Assembly: GCF_003388735.1 (NCBI RefSeq)
Contig: NZ_QUBQ01000002.1
Span: 124,001-188,000, forward strand
Reading direction: 5' to 3'
Length of the DNA stretch: 64,000 nucleotides
Origin: Paenibacillus paeoniae
Lineage (GTDB): Bacteria; Bacillota; Bacilli; Paenibacillales; Paenibacillaceae
A program made the position numbers and the translations under genes. This document shows positions 42,373-53,552 of this stretch, piece after piece (position 1 is the stretch's first letter; the number at the start of each line of letters is the position of its first letter). The notes below the pieces were generated by a model. That model searched no databases and was not told where the DNA came from. It saw nothing but the letters and a program-made list of their open reading frames with translations.

Positions 42373-42568
42373 GCGATACCTCCATCTCTGATTTGCGGTC
42401 CTAGCAGGCTGGATCGCCCTTCCTATTCTATCATACGCAAGCTGTGCCCATCCACTCTTCAACCTGTCCTATCCTATGCGCCAAGCATGCTGATATGACC
42501 GCCCCGGTAGGCCCGTGACCAACCTTGCCGGCGGCGCATACATTGGGAGTGGAGAGGAGTCGATTCAT

Positions 42569-42880
42569 TTGAAGCCTAATGCGCAGAAACATGCCACAGC
42601 CTATCCGTCGGCTCGCAAAATCCGAAGATCCTGCAGCAACGAGCTGTATCGTACAGCCAAGCGTCTTAAAGTATGGATTCCCAGCGACAAGATGGAGCAA
42701 GCGGAAGCCATCTACTTCAAAAAAGTCGCCGCCAACCTGACCTGGATCTTCGAGCATCGAAGCAACCGCAAGGCGCAAGCCGATTGGTGGGATCAGAACG
42801 TCAGCGCCGAAATCGCCGAGCTTTGGGAAGTGGAAAGGCCCGCCCTTTGCGAAGCTTTCCGTGAGGCATACGGCGGTTAG
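42569..42880 (+). CDS. Conserved protein of unknown function
   Basis: 103 residues, basic, from TTG 42569 (MKPNAQKH), nine bases after GAGAGGAG. A longer frame from 42515 would place that ribosome binding site inside the gene. Helices with aromatic residues (NLTWIFEHRSNRKAQADWWD) dominate and there is no signal or membrane segment. No family recognised. A hairpin terminator follows. Confidence 0.65.
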   Translation: MKPNAQKHATAYPSARKIRRSCSNELYRTAKRLKVWIPSDKMEQAEAIYFKKVAANLTWIFEHRSNRKAQADWWDQNVSAEIAELWEVERPALCEAFREAYGG

Positions 42881-42906
42881 ATCCGGACGTCCGGCACACA
42901 CCCTAA

Positions 42907-42946
42907 AAAGCCCGAGCGATTCGGCACTTTGCCGCTCCTCTCGGGC
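42907..42946. terminator. Terminator between the 42569 gene and sspH
   Basis: GCCCGAG and CTCGGGC pair around an internally structured loop. Convergent genes flank it. Confidence 0.65.
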
Positions 42947-42960
42947 CTGATGCTTCGTTC

Positions 42961-43146
42961 CTATTCCTTCGATTCCTTCAACCGGTCTACAGACACCGTC
43001 TGTGTATTAATGGGATTGTTGCCCACCGTCACCGTAGCCATACCGTTCGCTTCATCTACATGCTCGATCCAGACGGAATCCCCCTCCAGATGAACAGCAT
43101 GCGTATCTTTGGAATCGTAGATTTGCTTAGCTCTTTCCGTATCCAT
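42961..43146 (-). CDS. sspH: H-type small acid-soluble spore protein
   Basis: 61 residues. The motif pattern RAKQIYDSKDTHAVHLEGDS then VWIEHVDEANGMATV and the end VSVDRLKE matches the SspH family (RAKEI...V...G..V.I..VDE....A......P). Expected in the forespore. It is the second gene of a pair, two bases after the stop of the 64-residue gene, with a possible sigma-G promoter upstream. Confidence 0.88.
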   Translation of the reverse strand: MDTERAKQIYDSKDTHAVHLEGDSVWIEHVDEANGMATVTVGNNPINTQTVSVDRLKESKE

Positions 43147-43148
43147 TC

Positions 43149-43343
43149 CTATTCCCCTTCCAGCTTGGCTTCCATCGTATCGGTAGTGGATTCCGCAACC
43201 AGGCCGTTATGAAGCGTAACCTGTCCGCCGCCCAGTCCCTCATTCACCATCCGGTCAATATCCATGTCATATGAATCGCGTCCTTCATAATGCGGCTCAG
43301 CAGAAGAATCCTGTCTTTCCTTCACGTTATCCGAATCGCTCAT
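43149..43343 (-). CDS. Small acidic protein, possible spore protein (YozQ/DUF4025-like)
   Basis: 64 residues, Asp/Glu/Ser-rich and hydrophilic. The segment MVNEGLGGGQVTLHNGLVAE faintly resembles the YozQ/DUF4025 pattern. AGGAGG lies seven bases before the ATG. It sits directly upstream of sspH under a sigma-G-like promoter, so forespore expression is likely. Function unknown. Confidence 0.6.
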   Translation of the reverse strand: MSDSDNVKERQDSSAEPHYEGRDSYDMDIDRMVNEGLGGGQVTLHNGLVAESTTDTMEAKLEGE

Positions 43344-43365
43344 TGAGTCGCCTCCTGATTATGGT

Positions 43366-43395
43366 CATCATGTTATCCTACGACAAAAATATACC
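43366..43395 (-). promoter_or_regulatory. Possible sigma-G promoter for the sspH pair
   Basis: GGTATA (43390-43395) and CATGATG (43366-43372) on the minus strand are 17 bases apart. The -10 is a partial match. Confidence 0.4.
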
Positions 43396-43420
43396 CCATT
43401 ACGTCCCGGCTCATTCATCG

Positions 43421-44857
43421 TCATAGTAACGGAGAGAGAATATGCATGATGGCTTCAGCCGCTTTCTGTCCCTTTGATCTTCGGACAAAAGCATCGGGGT
43501 TGATCTCCTCGCTATGCGCCAGATCATCCAGAAAATCCTCCTCCAGCTTTCGAATCGGCTTCTCATCAAACAACAAGGCAAGCAGCTCATAATTGCTGTA
43601 CAAGCTTCTCAAATCCAGATTCGCGGTGCCAATTGAAGCGAGCTCATCGTCTACGAGAAGCACTTTGGAGTGAATGAAGCCTTTTTGATAACGATAGACG
43701 CGCACTCCGGCTTCCAGCATCTCTTGCACATACGATAGCGTTGCCAGCAGCACAAGCTTGGAATCTGCAATTCCAGGAATAATCAGCTTAACGTCCAGCC
43801 CTCTCCGAGCTGCCGTGCGCAGACTTATCGCGATTGCTGCATCTGGGATAAAGTAAGGGGTAGCCGCATAAATTCGCTTCTTGGCAGAAGCCAACGCAGT
43901 GAACAGTGCCCCTTCAATCTCTTGCTCATTAGAGCCCGGCTCGCCAGGTACAATAAGTACCTGTTCTTCATCAATGATCGAAGTCTTCGGCATATACCGT
44001 TCCAGCCGCTCCAGCCATTCACCCCTCGCCAATTGCCAATCCCTCAGAAAGGTCTCCTGCAAATACTGAACCGCCTCCCCTTCTATCTGGAGATGCGTGT
44101 CACGCCAGAAGCCGAGCTTCGGGTCCAGCCCGATGTATTCGTCTCCTATATTAATGCCGCCCATAAAGCCGATCCTTCCATCGACAACGACAATTTTGCG
44201 ATGATCGCGATAATTCAATTTCCGGTCCAGCAAAGCCCATTTCGGCGGAGCGAAGCACGCATGCTCCACTCCCGCTTCATCCAAGGATTGAAGATAACGG
44301 TCGTCCAGCTTCAAGCTGCCGATGCCATCATATACGACTCGCACGGCAATGCCCATGCGTGCTTTTTCTGTCAACATAGCAAGAAATCGTCGGCCGACTC
44401 CATCGTTGCGAATCGTATAATAATCCAGATGAATATGATCCCTAGCAGATGCCATCGCTTCCAGGATGGCCTCGAATGCAGCTTCTCCATTCGTCAAAAC
44501 CTTTGTGCGGTTATGCCCTGTAATCGGGTAGGTAGTCAGTGTGCCCAGCAACTTCCCTGTTTCACGATAGGGATGCTCCTTCTCTCGTTTAATCATTTTG
44601 TGATTTGACGACAATTTGCGATCGGATGGCTTGTCCCGCTTATTCGGTGCTTTGTCCCATAATAAAGGAATCGTATGACCGGATTTTCTTCTTCCGATTA
44701 GAAGGTACAAGGCGAAGCCCAGAAATGGACATACCATGCAAATGAACATCCAGGCTGTCATATGCGCCTGACGTCTATGTTCCAGAGCCAATAAGGCTGC
44801 CAACTGAGCCGTATAAACCGCCAGCACGACGATAAGTCCCCATAGCCATCCCCCCAT
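43421..44857 (-). CDS. cls: Cardiolipin synthase
   Basis: 478 residues. Two N-terminal membrane helices precede two phospholipase D domains with HxKxxxxD motifs: HRKIVVVDGRIGFMGG in the first and HSKVLLVDDELASIGTAN in the second. HLDYYTIRNDGVGRRFL and LRSLYSNYELLAL are also typical. It joins two phosphatidylglycerol molecules to make cardiolipin. The start is ATG 44855-44857 (MGGWLWGL), with AGAGGTGG about eight bases upstream; the frame extends 11 codons further but without a site. Confidence 0.93.
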   Translation of the reverse strand: MGGWLWGLIVVLAVYTAQLAALLALEHRRQAHMTAWMFICMVCPFLGFALYLLIGRRKSGHTIPLLWDKAPNKRDKPSDRKLSSNHKMIKREKEHPYRETGKLLGTLTTYPITGHNRTKVLTNGEAAFEAILEAMASARDHIHLDYYTIRNDGVGRRFLAMLTEKARMGIAVRVVYDGIGSLKLDDRYLQSLDEAGVEHACFAPPKWALLDRKLNYRDHRKIVVVDGRIGFMGGINIGDEYIGLDPKLGFWRDTHLQIEGEAVQYLQETFLRDWQLARGEWLERLERYMPKTSIIDEEQVLIVPGEPGSNEQEIEGALFTALASAKKRIYAATPYFIPDAAIAISLRTAARRGLDVKLIIPGIADSKLVLLATLSYVQEMLEAGVRVYRYQKGFIHSKVLLVDDELASIGTANLDLRSLYSNYELLALLFDEKPIRKLEEDFLDDLAHSEEINPDAFVRRSKGQKAAEAIMHILSPLL

Positions 44858-45101
44858 ATCCGCCACCTCTTCTCCGCTCGCATCAATCAAACGCCGCTGC
44901 TTAGTTTAATCCCCTCTCTTCCCATGTATACAAGGAGACAATCAATTTGCTTTTTGCACGATTTTTCTCAGCAATGGCTTATATCCCTCTAGTTATGCCG
45001 CTATGAAGGAATAAGTTTTCTGGTATGTTTTATAGCTTCCGAGAATAAATAGTCATAGAACGTTCTGCACGACTATACTGCCGGCCGGAAGGAGTAAACC
45101 A

Positions 45102-46145
45102 GTGAAACGAGCGCGGAGACCGTCATGGTCATTTGTTGTGATGCGCGGCGCCGACAAGACAGTGAAGCAATTCTCCGTATCGAAGCGATCAGTCGTGGTC
45201 GCTCCCGTAGCCGCAGCAATTGCGGTGACAGGCGCTATTGCCGGCCTTCAACTGAAGGCTGCCTACGAACTGAGGCATCTGGAGGATCAGCTCTTCTCCC
45301 AGTCTGCACAATTCACACAAACGATTACCGGGATGGATGGGGTCATTGCCGGGAAGGATGAAGCGATCGTCTCCTTGCAGCAAGAGATACTGAATTTGTC
45401 GCGTCAAGCGCAAGAGATGAAGAGCAAGATGAGTCAGCTTGATGAGCTCGAAAACAAGCTTAAGCTGTTTATCGAGAAATACGGAGGGTCCATCAATGAC
45501 ACAACCAGCAGCGAGCCATCCTCCGGATCAGGCAAACCCTCCAGCGGAGTCGTACAGACTTTGGCCAATCGGTCGGAGAGACAAGCGGCGACGTATACGG
45601 CTTCACCTGCCAGCACGATGCAAATCGCCATGCTTGCACAGCACACATCGCTAGATTTGGGAGCTTTAAGCGAAATGGTTGACGCTATGGAAGCTTCCAT
45701 GGAGCAGACGCTTATTAAAGCCCAACATAAGAGGGCGACGGTGGACGCATACCCGTCCCTCTGGCCCGCTCGATCCAAGCAGCTTACATCAGGGTTTGGC
45801 TATCGGAAGGATCCCTTCACAGGAAGAGCCACCTTCCATGCTGGCATTGACATTGACGGCGAGATCGGCGACGTCGTGTTCAGCGCTGCTGACGGAACGG
45901 TTAGCGATACGGGATATGATTCGAGACTGGGCAATTACATCGTGATTGATCATCTTGGAGAGCTACAAACCACCTACATGCACTTAAAGCGGATAGATAC
46001 CAAAATCGGGGAGGATGTCGTCCGTGGAGAGAAGATCGGGCTGATCGGCAACAGCGGGCGAAGTACAGGTCCCCATCTTCATTTTCAAATTATGCAAAGA
46101 AACGAGCCCGTCAATCCACTGAAATTTCTCGCGAAGCATAGCTGA
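45102..46145 (+). CDS. Membrane-anchored M23 peptidase with coiled coil
   Basis: 347 residues from GTG 45102 with AAGGAG seven bases upstream. A basic N-terminus and one membrane segment (VVVAPVAAAIAVTGAIAGL) are followed by a coiled coil (about residues 55-125). The C-terminal LytM/M23 domain has zinc ligands H246 and D250 (HAGIDID) and H325-x-H327 (PHLHF). It cleaves peptide cross-bridges or stems in the wall. It lies 49 bases upstream of a bactofilin gene, a frequent pairing in which bactofilin scaffolds the peptidase. Confidence 0.92.
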   Translation: MKRARRPSWSFVVMRGADKTVKQFSVSKRSVVVAPVAAAIAVTGAIAGLQLKAAYELRHLEDQLFSQSAQFTQTITGMDGVIAGKDEAIVSLQQEILNLSRQAQEMKSKMSQLDELENKLKLFIEKYGGSINDTTSSEPSSGSGKPSSGVVQTLANRSERQAATYTASPASTMQIAMLAQHTSLDLGALSEMVDAMEASMEQTLIKAQHKRATVDAYPSLWPARSKQLTSGFGYRKDPFTGRATFHAGIDIDGEIGDVVFSAADGTVSDTGYDSRLGNYIVIDHLGELQTTYMHLKRIDTKIGEDVVRGEKIGLIGNSGRSTGPHLHFQIMQRNEPVNPLKFLAKHS

Positions 46146-46194
46146 AGGACGGCCTCATAGTTCCAGATTCCATGCTGAAGGAGGACTTCATAAT

Positions 46195-46638
46195 ATGTTC
46201 AAGGAAAATAAGCGCGTCATGGCCACCGATACGCTGATCGGGCAAGGCACGATAGCCGAGGGCAAGATTGTGAGCGAAGCCAATTTGCGAATTGAGGGTG
46301 AATACCGCGGAGATATTGAATGCCGGGGGGATGTCATTATTGGCGAATGCGGAATAGCGCGCTCCAATATTACAGCCCAAGACGTCACACTGGCAGGCAA
46401 GCTGTTCGGCGATATCCAGACCAAAGGACGGCTCATCATAACCGCTTCCGGCCAGCTCATCGGTAATGTCACAGCCCATTGCCTGATTATTCAGGACGGC
46501 GGCATGTTGAACGGTAACTGCCGAATGGAGCAGACTGCCGATAATAAGCATAAGCCGCTCTCTGAGTTGGAATCACAGACGAATGCCAAGCAGGACAACA
46601 AAAACGACAATCGCGCGAAATCAAGGCAAGCCGGATAA
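46195..46638 (+). CDS. Bactofilin-family cytoskeletal protein
   Basis: 147 residues. The central beta-helix repeats are clear (TLIGQGTIAEGKIVSEANLR, IEGEYRGDIECRGDVIIGE, GKLFGDIQTKGRLIITASG). Termini are polar and disordered (KHKPLSELESQTNAKQDNKN). Bactofilins polymerise without nucleotide and position wall enzymes; the upstream M23 peptidase is the likely partner. AAGGAGG lies before the ATG. Confidence 0.92.
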   Translation: MFKENKRVMATDTLIGQGTIAEGKIVSEANLRIEGEYRGDIECRGDVIIGECGIARSNITAQDVTLAGKLFGDIQTKGRLIITASGQLIGNVTAHCLIIQDGGMLNGNCRMEQTADNKHKPLSELESQTNAKQDNKNDNRAKSRQAG

Positions 46639-46655
46639 TCGATGCCTGAATGATG

Positions 46656-46702
46656 CAAAGCCGCGCCGTCCAACCCTTTAGGGAAGAACGGCGCGGCTTG
46701 CT
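46656..46702 (+). terminator. Terminator of the M23-bactofilin operon
   Basis: AAGCCGCGCCGT and ACGGCGCGGCTT form a long stem, with flanking GCAAAG/CTTTGC extending it. It may also stop the convergent ABC operon. Confidence 0.75.
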
Positions 46703-46732
46703 TTGCATTGTAGTCATTCGATTGTTTATTGA

Positions 46733-47527
46733 TTAGGAAGCTACATCCCGTTTGTTGAAAATGATCCAAGTCAGCGCTATGAATATCACATAGTATACAC
46801 CGAGCACCGAGAGTGAAAAGCCGAGCGTCTTCCCATCACTGGCAACATTGCCGCCTACGAATTTGGTCAAATCCAGGTGAACGAACAATACATAATCAAT
46901 CCATTTGTATTTGACAAATGCCAGCAGTTGCATCAAGTTGTTCACTACAATCTCGATGAACAGAGCCATCGCAATAGCAAGAACGCTGCTGCGGAATACC
47001 GTTGAGAGCATGAAGGAAATGGTAACGGTCATAACCGTATTGAGGAACAGCAATCCGTAGTACTTGAACATATATTCGGAATTGGACATGCTCGTAAATT
47101 GACTCAGCCTCTCCACGGACTCCCCGTTGCCTAACAAATCAAAGAAAATCCAATTAACTAGCAGCAAGCTTGCCAGAAAAACAATCGCGAAAAACAATGC
47201 GAACAGCAGGCTCGAAATATATTTGGACAACAAGATTTTGGAACGATTCCACGGGCGAATAAGCAGCAGCTTAATCGTTCCCGTAGAGAATTCCTCGGCC
47301 ACTGTTCCTGATGCCACGATAACGGCAAAGATCGTCACGATCCAATAAAGGAACATCGTTTCCGTAATAATGACTTCCCACATGGCGGTCTGACCTTTAT
47401 CCACTGTAAACCAGACGGAGGAAATGGCAATTACAAGAGCAAGAACAATCCCCAGCATGACGAACAGGCGCGGCGCTCTGAACATCTTCATGTTCTCGTT
47501 GCGAATCAGATTCAAGAAATCAACCAA
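46733..47527 (-). CDS. ABC-2 type transporter permease
   Basis: 264 residues with six membrane helices. The N-terminal NLIRNENMKMFRAPRLFVML and the EEFSTGTIKLLLIRPWNRSK segment are typical of ABC-2 exporters of the bacitracin/lantibiotic-immunity and NatB type. Its start overlaps the ATPase gene by eight bases. Substrate unknown; self-protection or envelope stress export is possible. Confidence 0.87.
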   Translation of the reverse strand: MVDFLNLIRNENMKMFRAPRLFVMLGIVLALVIAISSVWFTVDKGQTAMWEVIITETMFLYWIVTIFAVIVASGTVAEEFSTGTIKLLLIRPWNRSKILLSKYISSLLFALFFAIVFLASLLLVNWIFFDLLGNGESVERLSQFTSMSNSEYMFKYYGLLFLNTVMTVTISFMLSTVFRSSVLAIAMALFIEIVVNNLMQLLAFVKYKWIDYVLFVHLDLTKFVGGNVASDGKTLGFSLSVLGVYYVIFIALTWIIFNKRDVAS

Positions 47528-48440
47528 TGCCCTCGCCTCCCGTCATCTCCAAAAATTGTTCTTCAAGCGACTTGATATCTGCACGAATGCCATATACCTT
47601 AATACCGCTTCTGACAAAGGATTCATTCACTTGCGCTGCAAGCTCTTTGTCTCCCTCTATGGCAATTACGCCTGCCCCTTCACTGATACCCGTCAAGCCT
47701 GATGCGGCCAGCACCTCTAAGGCACTCTCAGGCCACTCTACTTCAAATAGGATTCGTAAACTCTTGGCACTATTATCACTGCCTTGAATCGAGCGCACAT
47801 CGATCAGCTTGCCGTTCTGAATAATAGCAACCCGATCGCACATCAGCTCCATCTCAGATAATAGATGGCTGGATACGAAAACTGCAACACCTTCCTGCCG
47901 CGCCATATTGCGTAAGTAATCACGCAGCTCCCGGATTCCCGCTGGATCCAGACCATTCGTCGGCTCATCCAGAATAAGCAGCTTTGGCTTATGCAGAATC
48001 GCTTGCGCAACCCCCAGACGCTGCCTCATACCAAGAGAATACGTCTTCACCTTGTCATGAATGCGCGACTCCAATCCGACAAGCGCTACCACTTCTTTCA
48101 CCCGGTGCGAGGTTATGCCCGGAATCATGCGCGCGAAGTGGATCAGATTCTGATAACCGGACATGTACTTGTACATTTCCGGATTTTCGACGATGGCGCC
48201 TACATGGCGAATCGACTTCTCGAACTGCTTGCTGATACTATGTCCATCGATGAGAATATCCCCTGAAGTAATGGACATCAAACCAACCATCATGCGGATG
48301 GTCGTTGTTTTGCCCGCGCCATTTGGACCCAGAAATCCGAACACTTCTCCTGACGGCACATCCAGCGTCAGATTGTCAATAATGGTCCGGCTTCCAATCC
48401 GCTTTGTTACTCCTTGCAACTGAACGATAGGTTTGCCCAT
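47520..48440 (-). CDS. ABC transporter ATP-binding protein (ABC-2 exporter)
   Basis: 306 residues. Walker A GPNGAGKTT, signature YSLGMRQRLGVAQAI (variant of LSGGQ), Walker B LLILDEPTNGLD and switch histidine in VSSHLLSEME. A C-terminal extension (about residues 220-306) is of the BcrA/CcmA-like type. It drives the overlapping permease. AGGAGG lies upstream of the ATG. Confidence 0.9.
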   Translation of the reverse strand: MGKPIVQLQGVTKRIGSRTIIDNLTLDVPSGEVFGFLGPNGAGKTTTIRMMVGLMSITSGDILIDGHSISKQFEKSIRHVGAIVENPEMYKYMSGYQNLIHFARMIPGITSHRVKEVVALVGLESRIHDKVKTYSLGMRQRLGVAQAILHKPKLLILDEPTNGLDPAGIRELRDYLRNMARQEGVAVFVSSHLLSEMELMCDRVAIIQNGKLIDVRSIQGSDNSAKSLRILFEVEWPESALEVLAASGLTGISEGAGVIAIEGDKELAAQVNESFVRSGIKVYGIRADIKSLEEQFLEMTGGEGIG

Positions 48441-48572
48441 CTTTATGTATGTCCCTCCTCCACTAACCTCGGCTTTCCAATAGAAACTTAGGTCAACTCC
48501 CTCATTATAACCGATTCAGGAAAGCCTTGGTAACCGTTCTGCTTGATTATTCATAAACCCTTCCACGCATAT

Positions 48573-48612
48573 AAAAAATCTCGCAATAGAGCAGCTATGC
48601 TCCATTGCGAGA
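48573..48612 (-). terminator. Terminator of the glutamate synthase gene
   Basis: TCTCGCAATGGAGC and GCTCTATTGCGAGA pair (one G-T) around a short loop, followed by TTTTTTATA on the minus strand. Confidence 0.9.
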
Positions 48613-48626
48613 CCTATTGGTATATC

Positions 48627-51600
48627 TTATTTGCCGCCTGTGCGCGCCAATTCACGCTTGTTGGCTTCGAATGCCGCAAGCAACGCGTCTCCGCCTTGCA
48701 AGCCTGTATCTTCTGCCTTGCGAATTTGCTCCAGCATCCGTTTGTAGTCCTTCGGAATAACCTTCACAAATTTCGCTAGCTCTACATCCCAATCATTCAG
48801 AATACGTGTGCCTACTGCACTCTCTGTATATTGGACATGTCTCTCGATCATACCGCGAAGCTCCGCAATATCAACTTCTTCCTCTACACGCTCCAGAAGA
48901 ACCATCTCCAGATTGGTATGGTTGTAGAAGTCGCCGTTCTCGTCATAGACATAAGCTACGCCGCCGGACATGCCTGCACCGAAGTTGCGGCCTGTTTCGC
49001 CCAGAATAACAACGCGGCCGCCAGTCATATATTCACAGCCATGGTCGCCGACACCTTCAACAACGACGTTCACACCGCTATTCCGTACCGCGAAGCGTTC
49101 GCCCGCAATACCGCGAATGTAAGCTTGACCGCTCGTTGCGCCGTACAGGGCTGTGTTGCCGATAATGATGTTCTCTTCCGCAGCAAAGGTTGCCTTCGGT
49201 GACGGCGCCACAATGATTTTGCCGCCAGACAGGCCTTTACCGAAGTAGTCATTGGAATCGCCTTCTACCGATAGCGTAATCCCATTCGGTACGAATGCGC
49301 CAAAGCTTTGGCCTGCCGTTCCGATGAAGTGATACCAGATCGTATCTTCAGGCAGCCCTTTCGCGCCGTAACGGCTCGTTACTTCGGATCCCAGAATCGT
49401 GCCGACAACGCGGTTCGTATTCAAGATCGGGAACGTTCCACGAACGCTCTCCCCATTCTCCAGAGCAGGTTTTGCCAGAGGCACTAGCTGCTGCATGTCG
49501 ATCGACAGCTCCAGACCATGGTTCTGCTCTTGTACTTTGTGGCGTTTCGCGCCTTCGGCAACGCCCGCTTCGTACAAGATACCGGAGAGATCAAGACCTT
49601 TCGCTTTGTAATGCTCTGTTAGCTGCTTCGTCTCCAGACGGTCAACACGGCCAACCATCTCTTCGATGGTACGGAAGCCAAGCTCCGCCATAATCTCGCG
49701 CAGGTCTTCTGCGATGAAGCGCAGGTAGTTCACGACATGGGACGGATCGCCCATAAATTTCTTTCGAAGCTCTGGATTTTGTGTCGCAACGCCGACCGGA
49801 CAAGTATCCAGCTGACAGACACGCATCATGACGCAGCCAAGAACGATAAGCGGGGCTGTCGAGAAGCCGTATTCCTCAGCTCCCAGCAATGCCGCAATCG
49901 CAACGTCGCGGCCGTTCATCATTTTGCCGTCTGTCTCGATAGTTACGCGGTCGCGCAAATTGTTCAGCATCAGCGTCTGATGGGTCTCGGCTAGACCAAG
50001 CTCCCATGGAAGACCTGCGTGACGGATGGAGCCCATAGGGGATGCCCCTGTGCCGCCGTCGTAGCCGCTGACCATAATGACGTCTGCGCGGCCCTTCGCT
50101 ACACCTGCTGCAATCGTGCCGACGCCAACCTCGGATACGAGCTTAACGTTGATGCGAGCGCGCGGGTTCGCGTTTTTCAGATCGTGGATCAGCTCAGCCA
50201 GATCCTCGATGGAATAGATATCGTGATGCGGAGGAGGCGAGATTAGACCCACGCCCGGAGTCGAGCCCCGTACTTCCGCAACCCATGGATATACTTTCAG
50301 GCCAGGTAATTGTCCGCCTTCACCAGGCTTCGCGCCTTGGGCCATCTTAATTTGAATCTCGTCAGCATTGACCAGGTATTCGCTCGTTACGCCGAAACGT
50401 CCCGATGCGACCTGCTTGATTGCACTGCGGCGGGAATCGCCGTTGCTATCCAATATAAAACGAGCCGGATCTTCGCCGCCCTCGCCCGTATTGGACTTGC
50501 CGCCTAGGCGGTTCATCGCAATCGCCAAGCTTTCATGCGCTTCCTTGCTGATGGAGCCGAAGGACATCGCACCTGTCTTGAACCGTTTCACGATAGACTC
50601 TACCGATTCTACTTCTTCAAGCGGCACGGACTTAACATCCTTCTTGAAGTCGATAAGCGAGCGAAGCGTCAGGTGCTTCTTGTTCTCGCCCTGTACCAGC
50701 TCGGAAAACTTCTTGTACAGCTTATAATCATTCGCACGCGATGCCATCTGAAGCGTATGGATCGTCTGCGGCGTGAACAAATGGTCCTCGCCGTCCTTGC
50801 GCCATTGGTAGTCGCCGCCGGAATCCAGTTCCTTCTCGGCGCCTTCCTGCTCGGCATACGCGCGGGTATGAGCATGCAGCGTCTCCTGCGCAATGACATC
50901 CAGACCAATGCCGCCAATGCGGGACTGCGTCCACGTAAAGTACTCGTTGATGACATCCTCGCGAAGGCCAAGTGCCTCGAAGATTTGCGCGCCGCGGTAC
51001 GATTGGATCGTGGAGATGCCCATTTTGGACAATACTTTTACGACGCCTTTCGTAGCAGCTTTAATAAAGTTTTTAACCGCCTTATCATGCGATATGCCTC
51101 TAAGCATGCCTTGCTTGATCATGTCATCCATTGATTCGAACGCCAGATAAGGGTTGATCACGTTAACGCCATAACCGAGAAGCAGAGCAAAATGATGCAC
51201 TTCGCGCGGCTCGCCTGACTCCAGCATAATGCCTACTTTCGTACGCGTGCCTTGACGGATCAGATGGTGATGCAGAGCCGATACGGCCAGCAGGGCCGGA
51301 ATCGCTGCATTCTCTTTGTCCACGCCACGGTCGGACAAGATGATGATGTTGTGGCCTTTCGCAATAACGCGGTCAGCCGCCTCGCACATGCCTGTCAGCG
51401 CTGAACGAAGTCCTTCCTCGCCTTCACTTGCCAAGAAGAAGATCGGCAGCGTAATCGACTTGAAGCCCTCGCGGCGAATATGACGCAGCTTGGCGAATTG
51501 CTCATTGGACAAGATCGGCGTATCCAGCTTAATGTGACGGCAGCTCTCCGGCTCCGGGTTAAGCAGGTTGCGCTCAGGTCCGATCGTAGTCGCGGTCGAC

Positions 51601-53231
51601 GTAATGATCTCCTCGCGGATAGCATCAATCGGCGGATTCGTTACTTGTGCAAATAATTGCTTGAAGTAGTTGTATAGACGCTGCGGGCGCTCGGACAATA
51701 CGGCAAGCGGAGCGTCATAGCCCATAGACGCGATGGGCTCTTGGCCGCCTCCCGCCATTGGCTCCAGCACCTTGCGAATATCCTCGAACGTATAGCCGAA
51801 TGCCTGCTGACGCAGTTGAACGGTGTCGTGGCTTGGATCCGGAAGCTCAGGCGCTTCAGGCAGATCGTCCAAATTCACCAAATGCTCGTCAAGCCACTCG
51901 CGGTAAGGATATTCGGCTGCGATCGCCGACTTTACTTCCTCGTCAGAGATAATGCGGCCTTGCTCTGTATCTACTAGCAGCATACGGCCAGGACGCAGTC
52001 TGTCTTTGTATAAAATGTCTTCCGCAGGAATCTCAACTGTTCCCGCCTCAGAGCCAAGAATAATATGGTCGTCCTTCGTTACGTAATAACGGGCAGGGCG
52101 AAGACCGTTACGGTCCAGCGTAGCGCCGATTTGCGTGCCGTCGGTAAAGCCCATCGCAGCCGGTCCGTCCCACGGTTCCATCAGAGTGCTGTGGTATTCG
52201 TAGAACGCCTTGCGCTCGTCGCTCATGCTCTCATGGTTGGACCATGGCTCAGGAACCATCATCATTGCTACATGCGGCAAGGAGCGGCCAGCCAGGTGCA
52301 AGAATTCAAGCGTGTTGTCGAACATCGCCGTATCGGAACCATCCGGGTTGATAACCGGTTTAATCTTCTCCAGATCCTCGCCGAACAGCTCGGAGGCGAA
52401 CAAGGTCTGGCGAGCATGCATCCAGTTCACATTGCCGCGGAGCGTATTGATCTCGCCGTTATGAATCAGATAATGGAATGGATGAGCTCTCTCCCAGCTA
52501 GGGAACGTGTTTGTACTAAAACGGGAATGCACTAAAGCAATAGCAGAAACAACGGACTCATCATTAAGCTCGGTATAGAAGGAACGTACTTGTTCTGTTG
52601 TAAGCATGCCTTTGTACACAATTTTTTTGGTGGACAGGCTGGAGAAGTAGAACATGTTTCCGCCTTCTTTGCCTGCATAGCGAATAGCCAACTCCGCGCG
52701 CTTGCGGATAACATACAACTTGCGCTCAAAAGCGAGGGTGTCTTTCAATTCTGCATTTTTGCCAATAAATACCTGACGAACGTACGGTTTAACCGCCAGC
52801 GCCGATTGGCCCAGCTTCTCATCGTTCGTAGGCACTGTGCGCCATCCGATCATAGTCTGCTTCTCTTCCGCAACAATGCTCTCAAGCTCACGCTCAATTG
52901 CTGTGCGGGCAGCTTCGTCTTGCGGCATAAAAATCATGCCGACCGCGTAGTCTCCTTCAGCGGGCAGTTGAATGCCTTGCTTGCTCAGATCAGCGGAGAA
53001 AAAGGCATGCGGGATTTGAAGCAGGATGCCCGCTCCGTCACCGGTGTTCGGCTCTGCTCCCTGTCCACCGCGATGCTCCATGTTCTCTAGCAGAGTCAGA
53101 GCCTGGCGAATGACCTTATGTGATTTTTTTCCCTTGATGCTGGCTACAAAGCCCATTCCGCAAGCGTCTTTCTCATTCTGCGGATCATAAAGTCCTTGCT
53201 TAGGCGGCAATCCCAAAATATTTTCTTTCAT
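48627..53231 (-). CDS. gltB: Glutamate synthase, large subunit
   Basis: 1534 residues, full length. A short propeptide ends before C24 (DACGMGFVA), the N-terminal nucleophile of the class II glutaminase domain. The central domain is followed by the FMN/synthase domain ([40 protein letters not shown]), the 3Fe-4S cysteine set ([15 protein letters not shown]) and the beta-helix GXGXG domain ([17 protein letters not shown]). It transfers glutamine amide nitrogen to 2-oxoglutarate. Start ATG 53229-53231, with GAAAGG nine bases upstream. The small NADPH-oxidoreductase subunit gene is not adjacent. Confidence 0.96.
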   Translation of the reverse strand: MKENILGLPPKQGLYDPQNEKDACGMGFVASIKGKKSHKVIRQALTLLENMEHRGGQGAEPNTGDGAGILLQIPHAFFSADLSKQGIQLPAEGDYAVGMIFMPQDEAARTAIERELESIVAEEKQTMIGWRTVPTNDEKLGQSALAVKPYVRQVFIGKNAELKDTLAFERKLYVIRKRAELAIRYAGKEGGNMFYFSSLSTKKIVYKGMLTTEQVRSFYTELNDESVVSAIALVHSRFSTNTFPSWERAHPFHYLIHNGEINTLRGNVNWMHARQTLFASELFGEDLEKIKPVINPDGSDTAMFDNTLEFLHLAGRSLPHVAMMMVPEPWSNHESMSDERKAFYEYHSTLMEPWDGPAAMGFTDGTQIGATLDRNGLRPARYYVTKDDHIILGSEAGTVEIPAEDILYKDRLRPGRMLLVDTEQGRIISDEEVKSAIAAEYPYREWLDEHLVNLDDLPEAPELPDPSHDTVQLRQQAFGYTFEDIRKVLEPMAGGGQEPIASMGYDAPLAVLSERPQRLYNYFKQLFAQVTNPPIDAIREEIITSTATTIGPERNLLNPEPESCRHIKLDTPILSNEQFAKLRHIRREGFKSITLPIFFLASEGEEGLRSALTGMCEAADRVIAKGHNIIILSDRGVDKENAAIPALLAVSALHHHLIRQGTRTKVGIMLESGEPREVHHFALLLGYGVNVINPYLAFESMDDMIKQGMLRGISHDKAVKNFIKAATKGVVKVLSKMGISTIQSYRGAQIFEALGLREDVINEYFTWTQSRIGGIGLDVIAQETLHAHTRAYAEQEGAEKELDSGGDYQWRKDGEDHLFTPQTIHTLQMASRANDYKLYKKFSELVQGENKKHLTLRSLIDFKKDVKSVPLEEVESVESIVKRFKTGAMSFGSISKEAHESLAIAMNRLGGKSNTGEGGEDPARFILDSNGDSRRSAIKQVASGRFGVTSEYLVNADEIQIKMAQGAKPGEGGQLPGLKVYPWVAEVRGSTPGVGLISPPPHHDIYSIEDLAELIHDLKNANPRARINVKLVSEVGVGTIAAGVAKGRADVIMVSGYDGGTGASPMGSIRHAGLPWELGLAETHQTLMLNNLRDRVTIETDGKMMNGRDVAIAALLGAEEYGFSTAPLIVLGCVMMRVCQLDTCPVGVATQNPELRKKFMGDPSHVVNYLRFIAEDLREIMAELGFRTIEEMVGRVDRLETKQLTEHYKAKGLDLSGILYEAGVAEGAKRHKVQEQNHGLELSIDMQQLVPLAKPALENGESVRGTFPILNTNRVVGTILGSEVTSRYGAKGLPEDTIWYHFIGTAGQSFGAFVPNGITLSVEGDSNDYFGKGLSGGKIIVAPSPKATFAAEENIIIGNTALYGATSGQAYIRGIAGERFAVRNSGVNVVVEGVGDHGCEYMTGGRVVILGETGRNFGAGMSGGVAYVYDENGDFYNHTNLEMVLLERVEEEVDIAELRGMIERHVQYTESAVGTRILNDWDVELAKFVKVIPKDYKRMLEQIRKAEDTGLQGGDALLAAFEANKRELARTGGK

Positions 53232-53552
53232 TGTGTGCAACCTTTCTATCAGAAGATTTTTGGGCAAGCAATGTAGAATAAACAGGCTTGATCACTTAAT
53301 TGGCTTCATTTTTGGCTTGAACTATCATAGAATGGTAGGGGGCGAGGCACACCGGCCTGCTCCTTGCCATCCCTCTTGCCATCTACCGTTGCTAAGCGAT
53401 TATTATATGATTTTAACATCAGGGCAAATCGGAATCAATTTAATATTTTTATAATTGTGATAAGAGTTGTTTGGCGGCGGCGGTTCATGGGACTTGGGAC
53501 AAGCGGTGTGTAATTATGTTTTCATCTATTTTATCAAAAGGATGTGTGGCAA

